Notes: a model not told the origin generated them from the sequence alone. A stretch of 12,596 nucleotides of DNA from Actinomycetes bacterium (GCA_021849435.1 JAJZSX010000031.1:1-12596); one strand, 5' to 3'. Numbered from the stretch's first letter, positions 1-7,155 are shown. Translations and numbers: made by a program.

Positions 1-13
1 CGATCTACAACCG

Positions 14-1309
14 TTAGCAAACTCCTTTTAATCCCAAGGTGCCGGGATCGAGACCCGGGCGGCCCACTGAAGCCCTGATCAAGGGCTCCTTATTATCATT
101 GGCTCGACGATGTCTAGCCATTGGTCTAGCCACGGGACGCGGGCGCGGTGACGTGACGGGCACAAAATCCTTGTACAGAAGTTCTTCCATCGCCTTGGCC
201 GCCTTGGCTCTGGAGCCCGGCAGCAGGTGCACGTAGACGCCCTTGGTGACCCCGATCGAGGCGTGACCGAGTTGGTCCGCCACCGCTTCCAAGGGCACGT
301 CCATCGAGAACATCAGCGAGGCGCACGAGTGGCGAAGTTCGTGAATCGACCAGTGTCCGAGACCGGCCTGCTCGGTGATTCGAGGAACACCCTTGCCGAA
401 ATCGCCCGGGTCCAAGGGGCGTCCGTAGGTCGAAGTGAAGATGAGGTTCTCGTCATTGCCCCAGGCGTCGCCACGAAGCAGGGCCTCCTCCTCTTGATTG
501 CGGCGATGACCTTCTAGCAGATCGACGAGCGGCGGCGACAGGTGAAGCGTGCGCCGACTCCCCTTGGTCTTGAGGTCACTCAAGTGCACGCCGGAGTTGT
601 CGCGCACGAGTTGACGACGAACCGTTAGCACCACGGCGTCGTGCCGGACTTCAAGATCCGACCACGCGAGACCGATGATCTCACCGCGGCGCAACCCGAG
701 CAAGAGGGCCAGGGTGTAGGCCGCTCCGAGGCGATGCTCCTTGCAGGCGGCCAAGAACGTCTGCGCCTGCTCGGGGGTCATGGTTCGACCTTCGCGGTGG
801 GGCAATTTTGGACCCTCGGCGATCGCCGCCACGTTGCGCGTCACCAGGCCGTCCTGCTCGGCCATGCGCAGCGCTCGGCGCAGAGTGGCCCGCGCCATTC
901 GCTTGGTGGACGGGGAGAAGCCACTCTTCCCAAGTGCGATCATCATGGCGTTCACGTCCGTGGGCGTCAACTTATTCAGTCGAATCTTTCCGAGATGGCG
1001 AACCAGGTACAGACGCACCACGCGCGCGTAGATCTCCTCGGTTCTCACCGACACGGTGCCGGGAATCCGCTTAGTCAGCCACGTCTCCAGGTACTGCTCA
1101 ACGCTCAAGCGTTCCGAGGCGAGCTGGGTGCCGTGAATCTTCTGGGGCTGCAACTCTCGCATCTTGCGCAGCGCCTCTGCCTGGGTCTTCGCCTGGAACG
1201 TTCGACGCTTGCGCTTCCCGTCCACCCAGCCCAGGTCGATCGACGCGACCCACTTGCCGTCCTTGGTCTTGTAGACCGATCCTTCTCCGTTGCCCCGGCG
1301 ACTGGTCAT
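14..1309 (-). CDS. int: Tyrosine site-specific recombinase (AICE integrase)
   Basis: This enzyme inserts and excises the element by strand exchange at the attachment site. The 431-residue protein has an N-terminal AP2-like/arm-binding region (about 1-60), a SAM-like core-binding domain (about 65-160) and a catalytic domain (about 175-380). The catalytic set is visible: Arg207 in GLRRGE, Lys249, His323 and Arg326 in HELRH, His349 in LGHAS and nucleophile Tyr359. The ATG at 1309 follows AGGAGA at good spacing. The last 17 residues or so are encoded by the tRNA-Lys fragment and are probably not functional protein sequence; such tRNA-derived tails are common in integrases. The gene is last in the minus-strand series, 54 bases after the excisionase. 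Confidence 0.95.
   Translation of the reverse strand: MTSRRGNGEGSVYKTKDGKWVASIDLGWVDGKRKRRTFQAKTQAEALRKMRELQPQKIHGTQLASERLSVEQYLETWLTKRIPGTVSVRTEEIYARVVRLYLVRHLGKIRLNKLTPTDVNAMMIALGKSGFSPSTKRMARATLRRALRMAEQDGLVTRNVAAIAEGPKLPHREGRTMTPEQAQTFLAACKEHRLGAAYTLALLLGLRRGEIIGLAWSDLEVRHDAVVLTVRRQLVRDNSGVHLSDLKTKGSRRTLHLSPPLVDLLEGHRRNQEEEALLRGDAWGNDENLIFTSTYGRPLDPGDFGKGVPRITEQAGLGHWSIHELRHSCASLMFSMDVPLEAVADQLGHASIGVTKGVYVHLLPGSRAKAAKAMEELLYKDFVPVTSPRPRPVARPMARHRRANDNKEPLIRASVGRPGLDPGTLGLKGVC
25..68 (+). other. 3' portion of a tRNA-Lys(UUU) gene, presumed integrase attachment core
   Basis: Read on the plus strand, the bases fit tRNA spacing from the anticodon loop onward: loop CTTTTAA at 25-31 (anticodon TTT), 3' anticodon stem TCCCA at 32-36, a five-base variable loop at 37-41, T stem CCGGG/CCCGG at 42-46 and 54-58 around a seven-base T loop (47-53), acceptor strand GCGGCCC at 59-65 and discriminator A at 66. 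The bases before the loop (AACTC, 20-24) do not pair with TCCCA and no D arm is visible, so this is a fragment and not a working tRNA. The T loop starts with A where T54 is nearly universal. AICE integrases commonly use tRNA 3' ends, and the neighbouring integrase gene reads through this site. Confidence 0.75.
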
Positions 1310-1363
1310 GTGGTCTCCTTCCTTAACAGAAAACGTAGGTGATTCCGGGTCTTCGCGCTGGAT

Positions 1364-1720
1364 CTAGTACTCACGTCCACCGCCCGCCACAAAATCCTCC
1401 ACGTCACTGACTCTGATCCGTCGCGAACGACCGATATAGACCGACGGCATGCTGCCCGAATTCAGCAGTTCGTAGACCTTGGAACGACTGACGGAGAGAA
1501 CCGCACCAACCTCGGGCACGGTCAGGAGGAGCTTCTGGACGGGTAGGCCCAGCTGAATGGCCATGTCGTCCTTGATGAACGATTCGTCACACGGTCGCCA
1601 GTCGCCGATCAGTTCCCGCTCCACGAGAATCGCAACACCCTCTCTATGCGCAGACTCGACCGTCACCTCTTCATCGGGGCGACAGCGTTGCAGAACTTCG
1701 ATCGCCTCACTCGCCTGCAT
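1364..1720 (-). CDS. xis: Excisionase-like DNA-binding protein (MerR-fold HTH_17)
   Basis: This is a small protein of 118 residues. The C-terminal part (about 64-112) has the helix-turn-helix pattern of excisionase-family proteins: LTVPEVGAVLSVSRSKVYEL, then a wing with IGRSRRIRVSDVEDFV. The N-terminal 60 residues are acidic and not recognised. By family and position next to the integrase it is the likely directionality factor, bending DNA so that the integrase excises the element. The start ATG at 1720 follows GAGAGGG and overlaps the last 14 bases of the rep gene, so translation is probably coupled. The N-terminal extension is longer than in many excisionases, so a role as regulator is also possible. 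Confidence 0.85.
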   Translation of the reverse strand: MQASEAIEVLQRCRPDEEVTVESAHREGVAILVERELIGDWRPCDESFIKDDMAIQLGLPVQKLLLTVPEVGAVLSVSRSKVYELLNSGSMPSVYIGRSRRIRVSDVEDFVAGGGREY

Positions 1721-3290
1721 CGCTACCCTCTCGCCGGTCGCTGGAGATTTCGCTCATCCGGGTGATCAGCAACGTAGTGGCGCGTGACGTCATCGAAGTT
1801 CTTGAGAATTCTGACGTCCATTGGTGTTCGATGTCCGTGAACGTCTCCGCCTCGCTCCGACGTGCCTCACGAGCTTCCAGGCGCGAATGAGCTCTGGCCG
1901 TTTGACCTCGCGCCGCCAACCACTCGTCCCCGGCGGTTCGCCACCCGGTGCCCACCCATTTCCAGACGCCCAGTGCAATCACTGGCGCTGAAACATTCGC
2001 TGTTCCCTGGCGTCGTTGAACCTGCCACGCCTGACGTTGCGAACGTAAGAATGAAAACGTGACTGAGTAACGCCTCGACTTGGTAAGCCAGTGACCACCA
2101 AAACCGAGCGAGTGGGCCCACGCTCGAAGTCGAGGTAGGTGCGCGAGCACGCCCAGATTCCACGCGGTCTCGACCAGTCGACGAAGGTGTCCGGTGACGC
2201 CGCGAGCGTCGAGATCGTCAAAGCTCGTCAGACGCCGGTCCAACGCGCCCACGTCGTCGGTTGATTTTGTCGCGTACTTGGCGACGTAATTGGCCACGGC
2301 TCGCGAACTCCTCGCCGCTGCAGTCTCGTCACTATCGTGATCGCTCGTTCCAACTGCATCTTGTTCGTGAGCTGCAATGACTCGAAGGTCGAGTTGTTGG
2401 CCCCAGCGGGCCAGTCCGAGTACCTCATCGGAGAATCCTCTCGGCAGTGGCGCCGAGACCTTTTGGGCCGCGGCGTGAAGAGCCACGATCAACATCGAAG
2501 TAGTGACACCGGCCGTCGGTGCCGTGCACTCGTCGTCGCGTTCGTCTAAGCGGATCACGGCGTGTAAGTGCACGACGCCTCGCTGCTGGAACTCCGCCAC
2601 CTTGGCGAAGGAGAGGCGAAGCTCGCAATCGAATTGCTTGACGGCGACGCCGAGTTGTTTGGCCAACTCACGACGAACATAGATTGTCGTGCGACGCCAG
2701 AGCTCGGGACACGTGGCGTTCCAGAGGATTGATCGCTGGTAGTCGTAGCAGTCAGAGCACAGCGGTTCACCGAGTACCGACTCGTCTTTGCCGTGTCGCT
2801 TCCAACACGTGAGCGACTTACCATGCACGCAGCGTTGATTACCTGCGCCAGGATGACAGGGCGCGCGGTCACCCGAACGAGTCCCGTGGACGGCACCAAA
2901 GCTCGGTGCGGTGAACGTGGCAAAGACCATCGGGTGTTGCGACACTGATTCGGGCACGCCCTTGCCACCCGACATCCCGGCTCGCACGAGCATTCGCGCG
3001 TCGCTGGCGTAGGTAGCAGCACACGAGGGACAGCGCGTCGCTCGCCTCGTGCCACAGGCCTTCAAGAGAACGCCGTCGGGTTCGTCGTTCGTGGAATACG
3101 TGCGGAGAATCTCTCCGGTCGCGCTGTCCACTGACGTCACGGCGCCGATGAGACGAATCGGATGTGAACACCAGCCACAACGCTCACCCTGGTCGTTGAA
3201 CCGGGCCAGGGCCATAGCGCTGCGCGACCTCGCAATGACACCACTGAGGACTCGTTCGTCGAGTACCGCGCTGAGAGCAGACGATTGCAT
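1707..3290 (-). CDS. repSA: RepSA-like rolling-circle replication initiator
   Basis: This initiator probably nicks the element's double-strand origin and starts rolling-circle replication after excision. In 527 residues there is a Cys-rich N-terminal part with likely zinc ligands (Cys38, Cys41, Cys87, Cys90, and further Cys178/Cys181). The HUH motif is HLHAV at 241-245, and the candidate nucleophile Tyr335 lies in VANYVAKYATK, with Tyr339 nearby. MVFATFTAPSFGAVH (121-135) fits the first conserved motif. This order matches the RepSA family of pSAM2; the protein is somewhat longer than pSAM2 RepSA. The ATG shares its A with the TAA stop of the upstream transfer gene (TAATG), and the 3' end overlaps the excisionase start, so all three are probably cotranslated. 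In pSAM2 the origin is inside the rep gene; I could not locate it here. Confidence 0.9.
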   Translation of the reverse strand: MQSSALSAVLDERVLSGVIARSRSAMALARFNDQGERCGWCSHPIRLIGAVTSVDSATGEILRTYSTNDEPDGVLLKACGTRRATRCPSCAATYASDARMLVRAGMSGGKGVPESVSQHPMVFATFTAPSFGAVHGTRSGDRAPCHPGAGNQRCVHGKSLTCWKRHGKDESVLGEPLCSDCYDYQRSILWNATCPELWRRTTIYVRRELAKQLGVAVKQFDCELRLSFAKVAEFQQRGVVHLHAVIRLDERDDECTAPTAGVTTSMLIVALHAAAQKVSAPLPRGFSDEVLGLARWGQQLDLRVIAAHEQDAVGTSDHDSDETAAARSSRAVANYVAKYATKSTDDVGALDRRLTSFDDLDARGVTGHLRRLVETAWNLGVLAHLPRLRAWAHSLGFGGHWLTKSRRYSVTFSFLRSQRQAWQVQRRQGTANVSAPVIALGVWKWVGTGWRTAGDEWLAARGQTARAHSRLEAREARRSEAETFTDIEHQWTSEFSRTSMTSRATTLLITRMSEISSDRREGSDAGE

Positions 3291-4615
3291 TAGTAGCTCA
3301 CTGGTCCCGAGTCAAGACTTCGCAGTTGACGGGCCCGTTGCACCAGCGATTGCAGGTCGTCGTCATCCAGGTGAAAGCCCTTCAGTCGCACCGGGGTGTC
3401 CCCTTCGTGCAACAACAGCCCGACTCCTCGGTGAGCACCGGCAATGTCCGAAGCCGAGAAGCCCTCTGACGCCCAACCACTTCCGAGTACGGTGTCACTC
3501 GCGTCGCGCGTCGCACAGCGCAGCGCCCAGCGAAACCCGAAGAGATCGCGCAATGTTGAGGGCACAATGTCGATCGAGGGCTTCTGCGTGGCCGCGAGCA
3601 CGATGATCCCGGCGGCTCGTCCCCGCGCGACGAGACCCCGCAGCAGTTCGGCGAAACGCTGGGCGAACTTCTTATCGGTGCCCGCGACGTAGAGCGCGAG
3701 CTCGTCAATCACGACGACGTGCAGGCGCAGCCCCTCGGCGCGAGTGACTTTGCGGAGATTGCGACGCAGGAGTTCTTGATAACGAACGTCCATCTCAACG
3801 GTCAGCTCTTCGAGGACCGTGATGGCGCGCTCCACGTCGTGGCCAACGAAGACCCGTGCGCACGCTGACCACGCACTGAGTTCGACCACTTTGCCGTCGA
3901 AGAGCCAGAGGTCCACTTCGGGGTCGAGCGCCGCCGCCGCGACGAGCAACGACAAGGCCACTGACTTGCCCGCGCCGGGTTCGCCGCCCAGGAGCACGTT
4001 GCGCTCGGGTAGCGACAGAGTCACGACATCGCCGTCCTCGTCGACGCCCACGGGTATCGGGTCCCAGAGGCTGGTCCGCTTCACGTCGAGCAGCGGGCAT
4101 CGCAGTGACGCAATGGCGAATGGGTCGTCACTGGTGATGATCAGTGACACGAGGTTCCGCTTCGCCGGGTTCGCCACGCAGCGAACCTGGCGCACCCCGA
4201 GCGACGCCGCGAGGACCGCTTCGACCTTCACGAGGTCGTCGATGGACGTGCCGCGCCAGAGCCCGAGCTCCACCCGGTCACCGAAGGTCGTGCGCGTGAT
4301 CTTGTGGATGTGGGGCCGCTTCTCGCTCAGCACTCCGGGCAGCGCGTGGAACGCTGCTTCGAGGTGTCGACGCACGCTCGATCGGTGCAACAGCCGCCCG
4401 AGGAATCGGCGAAGTGGACCGATGCAGAGGGCGGTCGTTACGAGCGCGACCGGCGCGGCGATGGCGAAGAACAGACCGAGGCGCACGTAGAGCCAGAGCC
4501 CAAGTCCGGTGGGCAGAGCGAGCAGCACGAGTTCGACGCGCCAGACGGCGAGCTGGCGCAGCAGTTCATCGAGCATTTCGTCGGTCATCGAACGTGAGTT
4601 GGTGGGAGAGTTCAT
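3290..4615 (-). CDS. FtsK/SpoIIIE-type conjugal DNA-transfer ATPase (Tra)
   Basis: This motor pumps double-stranded element DNA between mycelial cells, the TraSA/TraB mode of transfer. The 441-residue protein has two N-terminal membrane segments (about 28-46 and 49-66), then a cytoplasmic RecA-like domain. Walker A is GGEPGAGKS at 210-218, Walker B is VVVIDE at 300-305, and the AATQKPS segment at 341-347 fits the FtsK sensor. The start ATG at 4615 follows AAAGGAA at good spacing. A longer frame opens with GTG at 4675 but begins inside a stable hairpin, so I reject it. I see no obvious C-terminal gamma winged helix like the one that reads clt repeats in Streptomyces TraB; how DNA is recognised is unclear. 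The stop overlaps the rep start. Confidence 0.92.
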   Translation of the reverse strand: MNSPTNSRSMTDEMLDELLRQLAVWRVELVLLALPTGLGLWLYVRLGLFFAIAAPVALVTTALCIGPLRRFLGRLLHRSSVRRHLEAAFHALPGVLSEKRPHIHKITRTTFGDRVELGLWRGTSIDDLVKVEAVLAASLGVRQVRCVANPAKRNLVSLIITSDDPFAIASLRCPLLDVKRTSLWDPIPVGVDEDGDVVTLSLPERNVLLGGEPGAGKSVALSLLVAAAALDPEVDLWLFDGKVVELSAWSACARVFVGHDVERAITVLEELTVEMDVRYQELLRRNLRKVTRAEGLRLHVVVIDELALYVAGTDKKFAQRFAELLRGLVARGRAAGIIVLAATQKPSIDIVPSTLRDLFGFRWALRCATRDASDTVLGSGWASEGFSASDIAGAHRGVGLLLHEGDTPVRLKGFHLDDDDLQSLVQRARQLRSLDSGPVSY

Positions 4616-4641
4616 TGGAAGTTCCTTTCGAGAAGGGGAAG

Positions 4642-4673
4642 GTGCCCCGAGAGAGAGAGTTCTCTCGGGGCAC
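4642..4673 (-). terminator. Strong hairpin between the SCO3933-like gene and tra (attenuator or processing site)
   Basis: Thirteen perfect base pairs (GTGCCCCGAGAGA at 4642-4654 with its complement at 4661-4673) enclose a six-base loop. The hairpin begins six bases beyond the stop codon of the SCO3933-like gene and ends 26 bases before the tra start. No T run follows on the minus strand, so it is not a standard intrinsic terminator. It may lower readthrough into tra or stabilise the upstream mRNA, keeping the regulator more abundant than the transfer motor. An AGGAGG lies at the hairpin edge, over the upstream stop codon, and has no usable start behind it. Confidence 0.7.
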
Positions 4674-4679
4674 ACCTCC

Positions 4680-5012
4680 TTAGGCCGCGACCGGGGCCTT
4701 GGTCGCGGGACCGGACAGGACTTCCACTCGCTCGGCGCGGAAACTCACGCCGTTGCGATCACCCATGGCCCACGTGGTCGCCACGAGCCCGGTCACCTTC
4801 ACCTGGCCGCCGAGCACGAGACCCTTGGGCTCGTTGCTCACCTTGACGTTGATGATGTCCGCGCCGTCACTGCCCAACGCGACGACACCGACGGTGAAGA
4901 TCGGCTGGCCGTTCGCGTCAACGCGGGGTAGCTTGGAGTCAAAGTCGAGTACCGGCTGGGGCGGGGCCACGACGATGAAGGTGAGGTTGCTGGTTTCAAT
5001 AGGGAGACGCAT
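4680..5012 (-). CDS. SCO3933-family AICE regulatory protein
   Basis: This is a 110-residue protein, mostly beta strand by pattern. It resembles the small SCO3933-like proteins encoded just before the FtsK gene in many Streptomyces AICEs: an opening like MRLPIETSNLTFIVV, a middle with GQPIFTVGVVALG, then GLVLGGQVKVTGL and WAMGDRNGVSFRAERVE. Its biochemical function is not established. From family naming and position I infer a regulator, or an accessory factor for replication or transfer. The ATG at 5012 is chosen because AAAGGAG stands five bases before it; a longer frame to 5102 would run into the palindromic control region. As first gene of the minus-strand series it is directly under the divergent promoter region. 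Confidence 0.75.
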   Translation of the reverse strand: MRLPIETSNLTFIVVAPPQPVLDFDSKLPRVDANGQPIFTVGVVALGSDGADIINVKVSNEPKGLVLGGQVKVTGLVATTWAMGDRNGVSFRAERVEVLSGPATKAPVAA

Positions 5013-5040
5013 AGCGCTCCTTTCATGGTGAGTACTTCTC

Positions 5041-5150
5041 GTCGCACATTGCGACCTCACCATCAAGCCCGAAAGTTGCGTAACTTTCGTCCACTGGCGC
5101 AACGTTGCGTCACACTTTGAGGAAACTTTGAAAGTTGAAGAAAGTTACGC
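5041..5150. promoter_or_regulatory. Divergent control region with a cluster of palindromic sites
   Basis: Between the SCO3933-like gene and the XRE gene lie four compact inverted repeats: GTCGCA-CAT-TGCGAC (5041-5055), GAAAGTT-GCGT-AACTTTC (5071-5088), the 12-bp palindrome CGCAACGTTGCG (5098-5109) and AACTTT-G-AAAGTT (5124-5136). GAAAGTT occurs four times, at 5071, 5082 (inverted), 5130 and 5140, and GAAAGTTACG is repeated at 5140 and inverted at 5079-5088. The layout suits operators for the XRE regulator acting on both directions of transcription. I could not assign convincing -35 and -10 boxes. The cluster could alternatively be a transfer or replication locus. Confidence 0.7.
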
Positions 5151-5212
5151 TGAGCCGTTGATGCCCCATCCGTGTTGTTCGTCGTGTTACGGCGACGTGG
5201 CAGAGTGGGTCC

Positions 5213-6019
5213 ATGAGGAACGTGCGTCTCGAAGCAGCGATGGCCAAGAGTGGTCTGTCGTCGCAGGGACTCGCCGAGGCCGTGGAAAAGACGCGCAACG
5301 CCGTCGACAAATGGTTGAATGGAACCATTCCTCGACTGGAAACCCAGATCGCCGTCGCCGACGAGTTGGGAGTGGACCACTCGTGGTTATGGCCCCGCGA
5401 CGAAGTCGGCGTTGCGGCGGCCCGTGAGGAGATCGTGCGAGCCTGGGCGCGCCGTTCGGACTGTCCGCCCGACTACTGGTGGAACCTCATCGTGGACACC
5501 AAGCAGCACGTTGACATCCTCGGCTACGCCGTACTGTTTCTGACGGAGAACCACCCCGATCTGACGAGCGTGCTCGGCGAAATAATTAAGAACGGCGGTT
5601 CGGTGAGGATTGTCATCGCCGATCCCCACGGTCAGGCCGCGCGCGATCGCGACACCGAGGAAGGACTCGACGGCCTGCTGCTCGCGAGGATTCAGTCCTC
5701 CATCAAGTACCTGCGCCCCATCGTCGAGGCGGGTGCGTCACTTCATTTTCAGAACGCGCCCATGTACAGTTCCGTCTTTCGTTTCGACGACGACATGCTG
5801 GTGACGCCACACCTCTTCGCAACCCCCGGGAAGATGGCGCCGCTCTTTCACTTTCGTCGAATCGGCTCCGGGGGCATTTTCGACCAGTACGTGACGCATT
5901 TTGAGGGGCTGCTCGCCCATGCGACACCGCAGTCGCCGAGCACGGTAATGATGTTGAAGAAATCGCCAAGGCGCGAAGAAACCCTAGAGAACCACTCTGT
6001 CACGAAGGAGCGACCGTGA
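5213..6019 (+). CDS. XRE-family regulator with DUF5919-like C-terminal domain
   Basis: This is a 268-residue protein. The N-terminal part (about 5-55) is a Cro/CI-type helix-turn-helix, with LSSQGLAEAVEKTRNAVDKW and the recognition-helix/linker pattern LNGTIPRLETQIAVADELG. A spacer follows, and then a domain (about 100-245) that matches my memory of DUF5919: VDILGYAVLFL, GGSVRIVIADPHG, IKYLRPIVEAG, then FRFDDDMLVTPHLFATPG. This domain usually follows an XRE head and is thought to bind or process a nucleotide-like ligand, which is unproven. The start ATG at 5213 has only a weak Shine-Dalgarno. Its stop overlaps the Nudix GTG (GTGA). It is the likely repressor of the element, in the place that KorSA fills in pSAM2, responding to a signal through the C-terminal domain. 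Confidence 0.85.
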   Translation: MRNVRLEAAMAKSGLSSQGLAEAVEKTRNAVDKWLNGTIPRLETQIAVADELGVDHSWLWPRDEVGVAAAREEIVRAWARRSDCPPDYWWNLIVDTKQHVDILGYAVLFLTENHPDLTSVLGEIIKNGGSVRIVIADPHGQAARDRDTEEGLDGLLLARIQSSIKYLRPIVEAGASLHFQNAPMYSSVFRFDDDMLVTPHLFATPGKMAPLFHFRRIGSGGIFDQYVTHFEGLLAHATPQSPSTVMMLKKSPRREETLENHSVTKERP

Positions 6020-6486
6020 GCCGCATCGAACACTTCGAAGAGGATTCCGCCCCTCGGGCCAATCGAGTCGTGCCCGCGGCGTCCGCCGTAGTTGTAAACG
6101 ACACGGATCGAATTCTGCTCATCAAGCGCACTGACAACGGTTTGTGGACGATTCCCGGCGGCGCTATGGAGCCCGGCGAAAGTATCGCTGACTGTTGCCG
6201 TCGTGAGGTGCTCGAAGAGTCCGGCATTGAAGTTGACATCACCCGGCTCATCGGCATCTACAGCAACCCCCGTCACGTCATTGAGTACGCCGACGGCGAG
6301 GTCCGCCAACAGTTCTCGGTCTGCTTCGCGTGTCGCCCGGTCGCGGGGGAACTCACCACCAGTGACGAGTCGAGCGAGGTGGGTTACTTCACGCTCTTCG
6401 AACTAGCGACCATGGATATCCATCCGTCGATTCGACTGCGAATCACTCACTTTGGCGAATCTCGCCCCGATCCGGTGATCGCCTAA
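6016..6486 (+). CDS. Nudix hydrolase, resembling the pSAM2 immunity factor Pif
   Basis: This is a 156-residue Nudix protein. The Nudix box is complete: Gly49, Glu55, then REVLEESGI at 63-71, giving GX5EX7REUXEEXGU, so metal binding and hydrolysis of a nucleoside-diphosphate-linked substrate are plausible. The strand before it (AVVVNDTDRILLIKR) and LWTIPGG are typical. The substrate cannot be read from the sequence. In pSAM2 a Nudix protein, Pif, blocks redundant transfer into cells that already hold the element; position and family suggest the same here, as inference. GTG is chosen as start because it overlaps the upstream TGA by four bases, and there is no ATG before the conserved part. It ends in a four-base tail-to-tail overlap with the HD gene. 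Confidence 0.88.
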   Translation: MSRIEHFEEDSAPRANRVVPAASAVVVNDTDRILLIKRTDNGLWTIPGGAMEPGESIADCCRREVLEESGIEVDITRLIGIYSNPRHVIEYADGEVRQQFSVCFACRPVAGELTTSDESSEVGYFTLFELATMDIHPSIRLRITHFGESRPDPVIA

Positions 6487-7046
6487 ATTATGGCGTCCGG
6501 CTCGACTTCGGCGAGTCGTAGCTCTACTCGGCGGAACGCGCCACGAATAACGTCGTCGTCAGCTTCGAGCCCGCGTACAACGACGTGGTCATCGCCGTAG
6601 CGGTCGCGAATTTCATGCAGTCGCTCGTCCAGGGACAGCCGCGTCCCGTCGGGACCGCACGACAGGTCGCAGTAGGTCAGAATGTCAGCCACCAAGCTCA
6701 TCTCCCTTGGGAACTGGGCAAACTCGTCGGAGAACCCGCGAAGCGCCGTCTCAGCGGCACCCGAACCGTGGTGTGCGACGAGACAGGCCAACCGGTGCTC
6801 GCCCAACTCTTCGAGGTGAAGTGCCCCATCGAGGTGATGGGCGCCGGTTGTGGCGAGCACCGGGGCGTAGCCAATATCGTGCAGCCAGGCGGCCGTCACC
6901 AGCACCGAGCGGTCGTCGGGATCGTCGAGCAGAACGTCGGCTAATTCAGAGGCGGTTGTCGCAACTGCACGTGAGTGCGCCAAGCGTCGTGGATTGTCCG
7001 CCAGCAGCGATGACGCGTAGTTTTCAGCCCACAGACGACGATCCAT
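6483..7046 (-). CDS. HD-domain phosphohydrolase
   Basis: This is a 187-residue protein of the HD superfamily. Metal ligands are visible in order: His24 (AHSRAVA), His56-Asp57 (AAWLHDIGYAP), His70/71 (AHHLDG), His92/93 (VAHHGS) and Asp121 or Asp127 (ADILTYCDL). Such single-domain proteins hydrolyse phosphate esters, often of nucleotides; the substrate is unknown. HD proteins of this type occur beside XRE and Nudix genes in actinobacterial mobile elements as I recall. It is transcribed toward the Nudix gene, sharing four bases at the ends. The ATG at 7046 is the first start and has only a weak upstream CTAGG. A separate promoter candidate lies about 80 bases upstream. Confidence 0.85.
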   Translation of the reverse strand: MDRRLWAENYASSLLADNPRRLAHSRAVATTASELADVLLDDPDDRSVLVTAAWLHDIGYAPVLATTGAHHLDGALHLEELGEHRLACLVAHHGSGAAETALRGFSDEFAQFPREMSLVADILTYCDLSCGPDGTRLSLDERLHEIRDRYGDDHVVVRGLEADDDVIRGAFRRVELRLAEVEPDAII

Positions 7047-7125
7047 TACGGATGAGCCTAGGTGCCGTGCCCGCAGAACTCCCTGGGTGACCTAGCCCGT
7101 ACAGACGAGGACCGAAGAATCTGGC

Positions 7126-7155
7126 ACGATACTTGCGCGAAGCGACTCTGAACAA
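7126..7155 (-). promoter_or_regulatory. Possible promoter for the HD-domain gene
   Basis: On the minus strand TTGTTC (7155-7150) and TATCGT (7131-7126) are separated by 18 bases, upstream of the HD start at 7046. The match is moderate and the call rests on pattern only. Confidence 0.3.

Larger units (their letters stand above)
14..7046. mobile_element. Backbone of an actinomycete integrative and conjugative element (right end not found)
   Basis: The set integrase, MerR-fold excisionase, RepSA-like initiator, FtsK-type ATPase, SCO3933-like regulator, XRE regulator and Nudix protein is the standard backbone of pSAM2-type elements. The left end is set by a tRNA-Lys 3' fragment that overlaps the integrase stop. 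I found no second copy of the fragment in the window, so the right boundary is open: it may lie in the 7047-7581 junction, or beyond the metal cassette and outside the window. No relaxase, type IV secretion gene or spd gene is present, as expected for small AICEs that move double-stranded DNA with one FtsK-like protein. Confidence 0.8.

Noticed and set aside
1..68. Complete tRNA-Lys gene
   Set aside because: The anticodon 5' stem does not pair and no D arm or acceptor 5' strand is seen, so only the 3' portion is supported.
641..1342. Long plus-strand frame of 233 codons
   Set aside because: It lies opposite the integrase catalytic and core-binding domains, has no family resemblance and is a shadow of the real gene.
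3049..4490. Plus-strand frames of 185 and 223 codons opposite rep and tra
   Set aside because: The composition is Arg/Ser/Pro-rich shadow sequence, while the minus-strand frames carry HUH and Walker motifs.
4616..4675. Transfer ATPase starting at GTG 4675
   Set aside because: The start is inside a 13-bp hairpin and lacks a spaced ribosome site; ATG 4615 has AAAGGAA before it.
5013..5102. SCO3933-like protein starting at 5102
   Set aside because: The added residues would be read from the palindrome cluster and resemble nothing; ATG 5012 has a good ribosome site.
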